The notes beneath the pieces are model-generated. The model saw only the letters and a list, made by a program, of their open reading frames with translations. It was not told the DNA's origin and did not search any database. A DNA stretch of 64,000 bases from Candidatus Zixiibacteriota bacterium (GTDB lineage: Bacteria; Zixibacteria; MSB-5A5; GN15; FEB-12), in contig JANQPI010000010.1 of the NCBI GenBank assembly GCA_028289585.1, forward strand, positions 124,001 to 188,000, in the 5' to 3' direction. The position numbers and the translations under genes were made by a program. Below are positions 63,065 through 64,000 of the stretch, in pieces; position 1 is the first letter of the stretch; the number at the start of each line of letters is the position of its first letter.

Positions 63065-64000
63065 ATGTCGGACCATCTTAAAGACAAACAGTTCGCGACC
63101 CGTGCAGTTCAGGCGGGACAGGTGCCCGAAGACGGCACACGATCGGTAACGACGGCAATCTACCCGTCGTCGACATATCGAGTCGCGTATCCGGGCGATG
63201 AATCGGGGTATGTCTATTCCCGGTGGTCCAACCCGACCCGCAAGGCGCTTGAGCGAGGCATTGCGCTTCTTGAGGGGGGGAGCCACGGCTTCGCCTTCTC
63301 ATCGGGTCTGGCAGCGCTCTCGGCGGTTCTACATCTCCTGAAGCCGGGAGACCATGTAGTGGCCGTGAATGACCTGTATGGTGGCACGCATCGTCAGTTC
63401 GAGCAGCAGATGACGACCTGGGGGCTTTCGTTTAGCTATGTTGATGGCTCCGCGTCATCGTTCGAAGACGCGATTACACCGGCCACGCGTCTCTTCTGGA
63501 TCGAAACGCCGACCAATCCGTTGCTGAAGCTTGTGGATATACCGGCCGCCGTGTCGATTGCCAAGGGACGTGACATTCTGGTTGCGGTTGACAACACGTT
63601 TGCTACTCCGTTTGTGCAGCAGCCGTTGACACTAGGCGCCGATATTTGTCATCACTCTGTCTCTAAATATCTGGCTGGTCACGCCGACGTCATCGCCGGC
63701 GCACTGGTGGTCAACGATGAGGCTCTGGCTGAGAAGCTGTACTTTCAACAGTATGCGATCGGTGCTCAATTAGGACCGTTCGAAAGCTGGCTGGTGTTGC
63801 GGGGAATGAAGACACTGCATGTACGCATGGAACGCCATGCCGAAAACGCGCGCGCCGTTGCCGACTGGTTGGCTGATCAGTCGATGGTGCGCCGTGTCTT
63901 TTATCCGGGTCTGACCGGAGAAACTCTGCCGAATGACATGCACTCTGGGGGCGGGATGGTCTCATTCGAGCTCGATGCCGATTTCGAGCGGGTTTCAGCA
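63065..64000 (+). CDS. Cystathionine gamma-lyase/synthase family enzyme, cut by the window end
   Basis: The first 312 residues are present, with no stop before the window edge. Hallmarks: TRAVQAGQVPEDGTRSVTTAIY at the start, YSRWSNPTR near 50, FSSGLAALSAVL, DLYGGTHRQF, the PLP Asp/Lys pair in VDNTFATPF and Lys201 in SVSKYLAGHAD. It is 10 bases after the CBS-like gene. The family includes cystathionine gamma-synthase, gamma-lyase and methionine gamma-lyase; with a CBS-like neighbour, gamma-lyase (cystathionine to cysteine) is favoured. Start ATG 63065. Confidence 0.9.
   Translation, partial: MSDHLKDKQFATRAVQAGQVPEDGTRSVTTAIYPSSTYRVAYPGDESGYVYSRWSNPTRKALERGIALLEGGSHGFAFSSGLAALSAVLHLLKPGDHVVAVNDLYGGTHRQFEQQMTTWGLSFSYVDGSASSFEDAITPATRLFWIETPTNPLLKLVDIPAAVSIAKGRDILVAVDNTFATPFVQQPLTLGADICHHSVSKYLAGHADVIAGALVVNDEALAEKLYFQQYAIGAQLGPFESWLVLRGMKTLHVRMERHAENARAVADWLADQSMVRRVFYPGLTGETLPNDMHSGGGMVSFELDADFERVSA

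Noticed and set aside
1-64000. Prophage, transposase, integrase or toxin-antitoxin genes
   Set aside because: No protein with such motifs was found, and no flanking inverted or direct repeats of the insertion-sequence type were seen.
1-64000. tRNA, rRNA or tmRNA genes
   Set aside because: No intergenic region shows a cloverleaf, a T-loop motif in context, or conserved rRNA/tmRNA sequence by eye. A covariance search could overturn this for short genes.

Overview
The window reads as a chromosome segment of a free-living, Gram-negative, moderately GC-rich bacterium of the FCB superphylum. The best fit is a candidate phylum such as Zixibacteria or a close neighbour. The evidence is: outer-membrane TonB-dependent receptors with carboxypeptidase-regulatory-like N-termini; a secreted protein ending in a type IX-like/FlgD-like sorting tail (NYPNPFNP...); and C-terminal dockerin-like tails of the DVNxDGxVGLxDLSxLIDHLFITF type. 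The taxonomic call is inference from protein style, not from a marker gene. I see no mobile element, rRNA, tRNA or CRISPR array.

Layout. 0.2-9.3 kb: a giant (about 3,000 aa) secreted protein with about 22 cysteine-bearing Ig/cadherin-like repeats, a cohesin-like module, a dockerin-like module and a sorting tail. 9.3-16.2 kb: an Smr-domain protein, an M3 oligopeptidase and a MacA/MacB-like exporter operon (adaptor, two permeases, one ATPase). 16.3-19.7 kb: a secreted VCBS/FG-GAP protein with a dockerin-like tail, and an HtrA/DegP protease. 19.8-27.6 kb, minus strand: a complete phosphate-response block (two PhoB-like regulators, PhoR, PstS-C-A-B, PhoU). 27.9-35.6 kb, plus strand: a TonB-dependent receptor and a 1.5-kDa-residue-scale (1,492 aa) surface protein made of three near-identical units. 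35.8-42.5 kb: a compact seven-gene operon that I identify as a GAK system (ATP-grasp enzyme, amphi-Trp proteins, HprK-related kinase, CofD-like protein), here with a PhoU-kinase fusion and a PHP-like metal hydrolase; its biological function is not established to my knowledge. It ends in a textbook terminator and is followed by a PafA-like alkaline phosphatase lipoprotein. 44.3-49.6 kb: a branched-chain amino acid ABC importer (livK-H-M-G-F) plus a HAD phosphatase. 49.6-57 kb, mostly minus strand: DoxX protein, DUF2179-type membrane protein, an MhqD/MhqO-like quinone-detoxification pair, an SbtA-like bicarbonate transporter, and a four-gene set joined by 4-nt stop/start overlaps (two SDRs, a class V aminotransferase, a small membrane protein). 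57-61.5 kb: a prokaryotic YEATS protein, then a TPP riboswitch controlling a TonB receptor and a sodium:solute symporter, presumably a thiamin uptake system. 61.5-64 kb: greA, a cystathionine beta-synthase-like enzyme and a truncated cystathionine gamma-lyase/synthase.

How it fits together. From about 19.8 to 44.2 kb there is a phosphate theme: sensing and uptake (Pst/PhoU/PhoR/PhoB), a divergently placed outer-membrane receptor with a surface protein, the GAK operon containing a PhoU domain, and a secreted phosphomonoesterase. The most exciting observation is that this under-described GAK system sits inside, and shares a domain with, the phosphate regulon. A role in phosphate-starvation physiology is inference from neighbourhood and domain content only.
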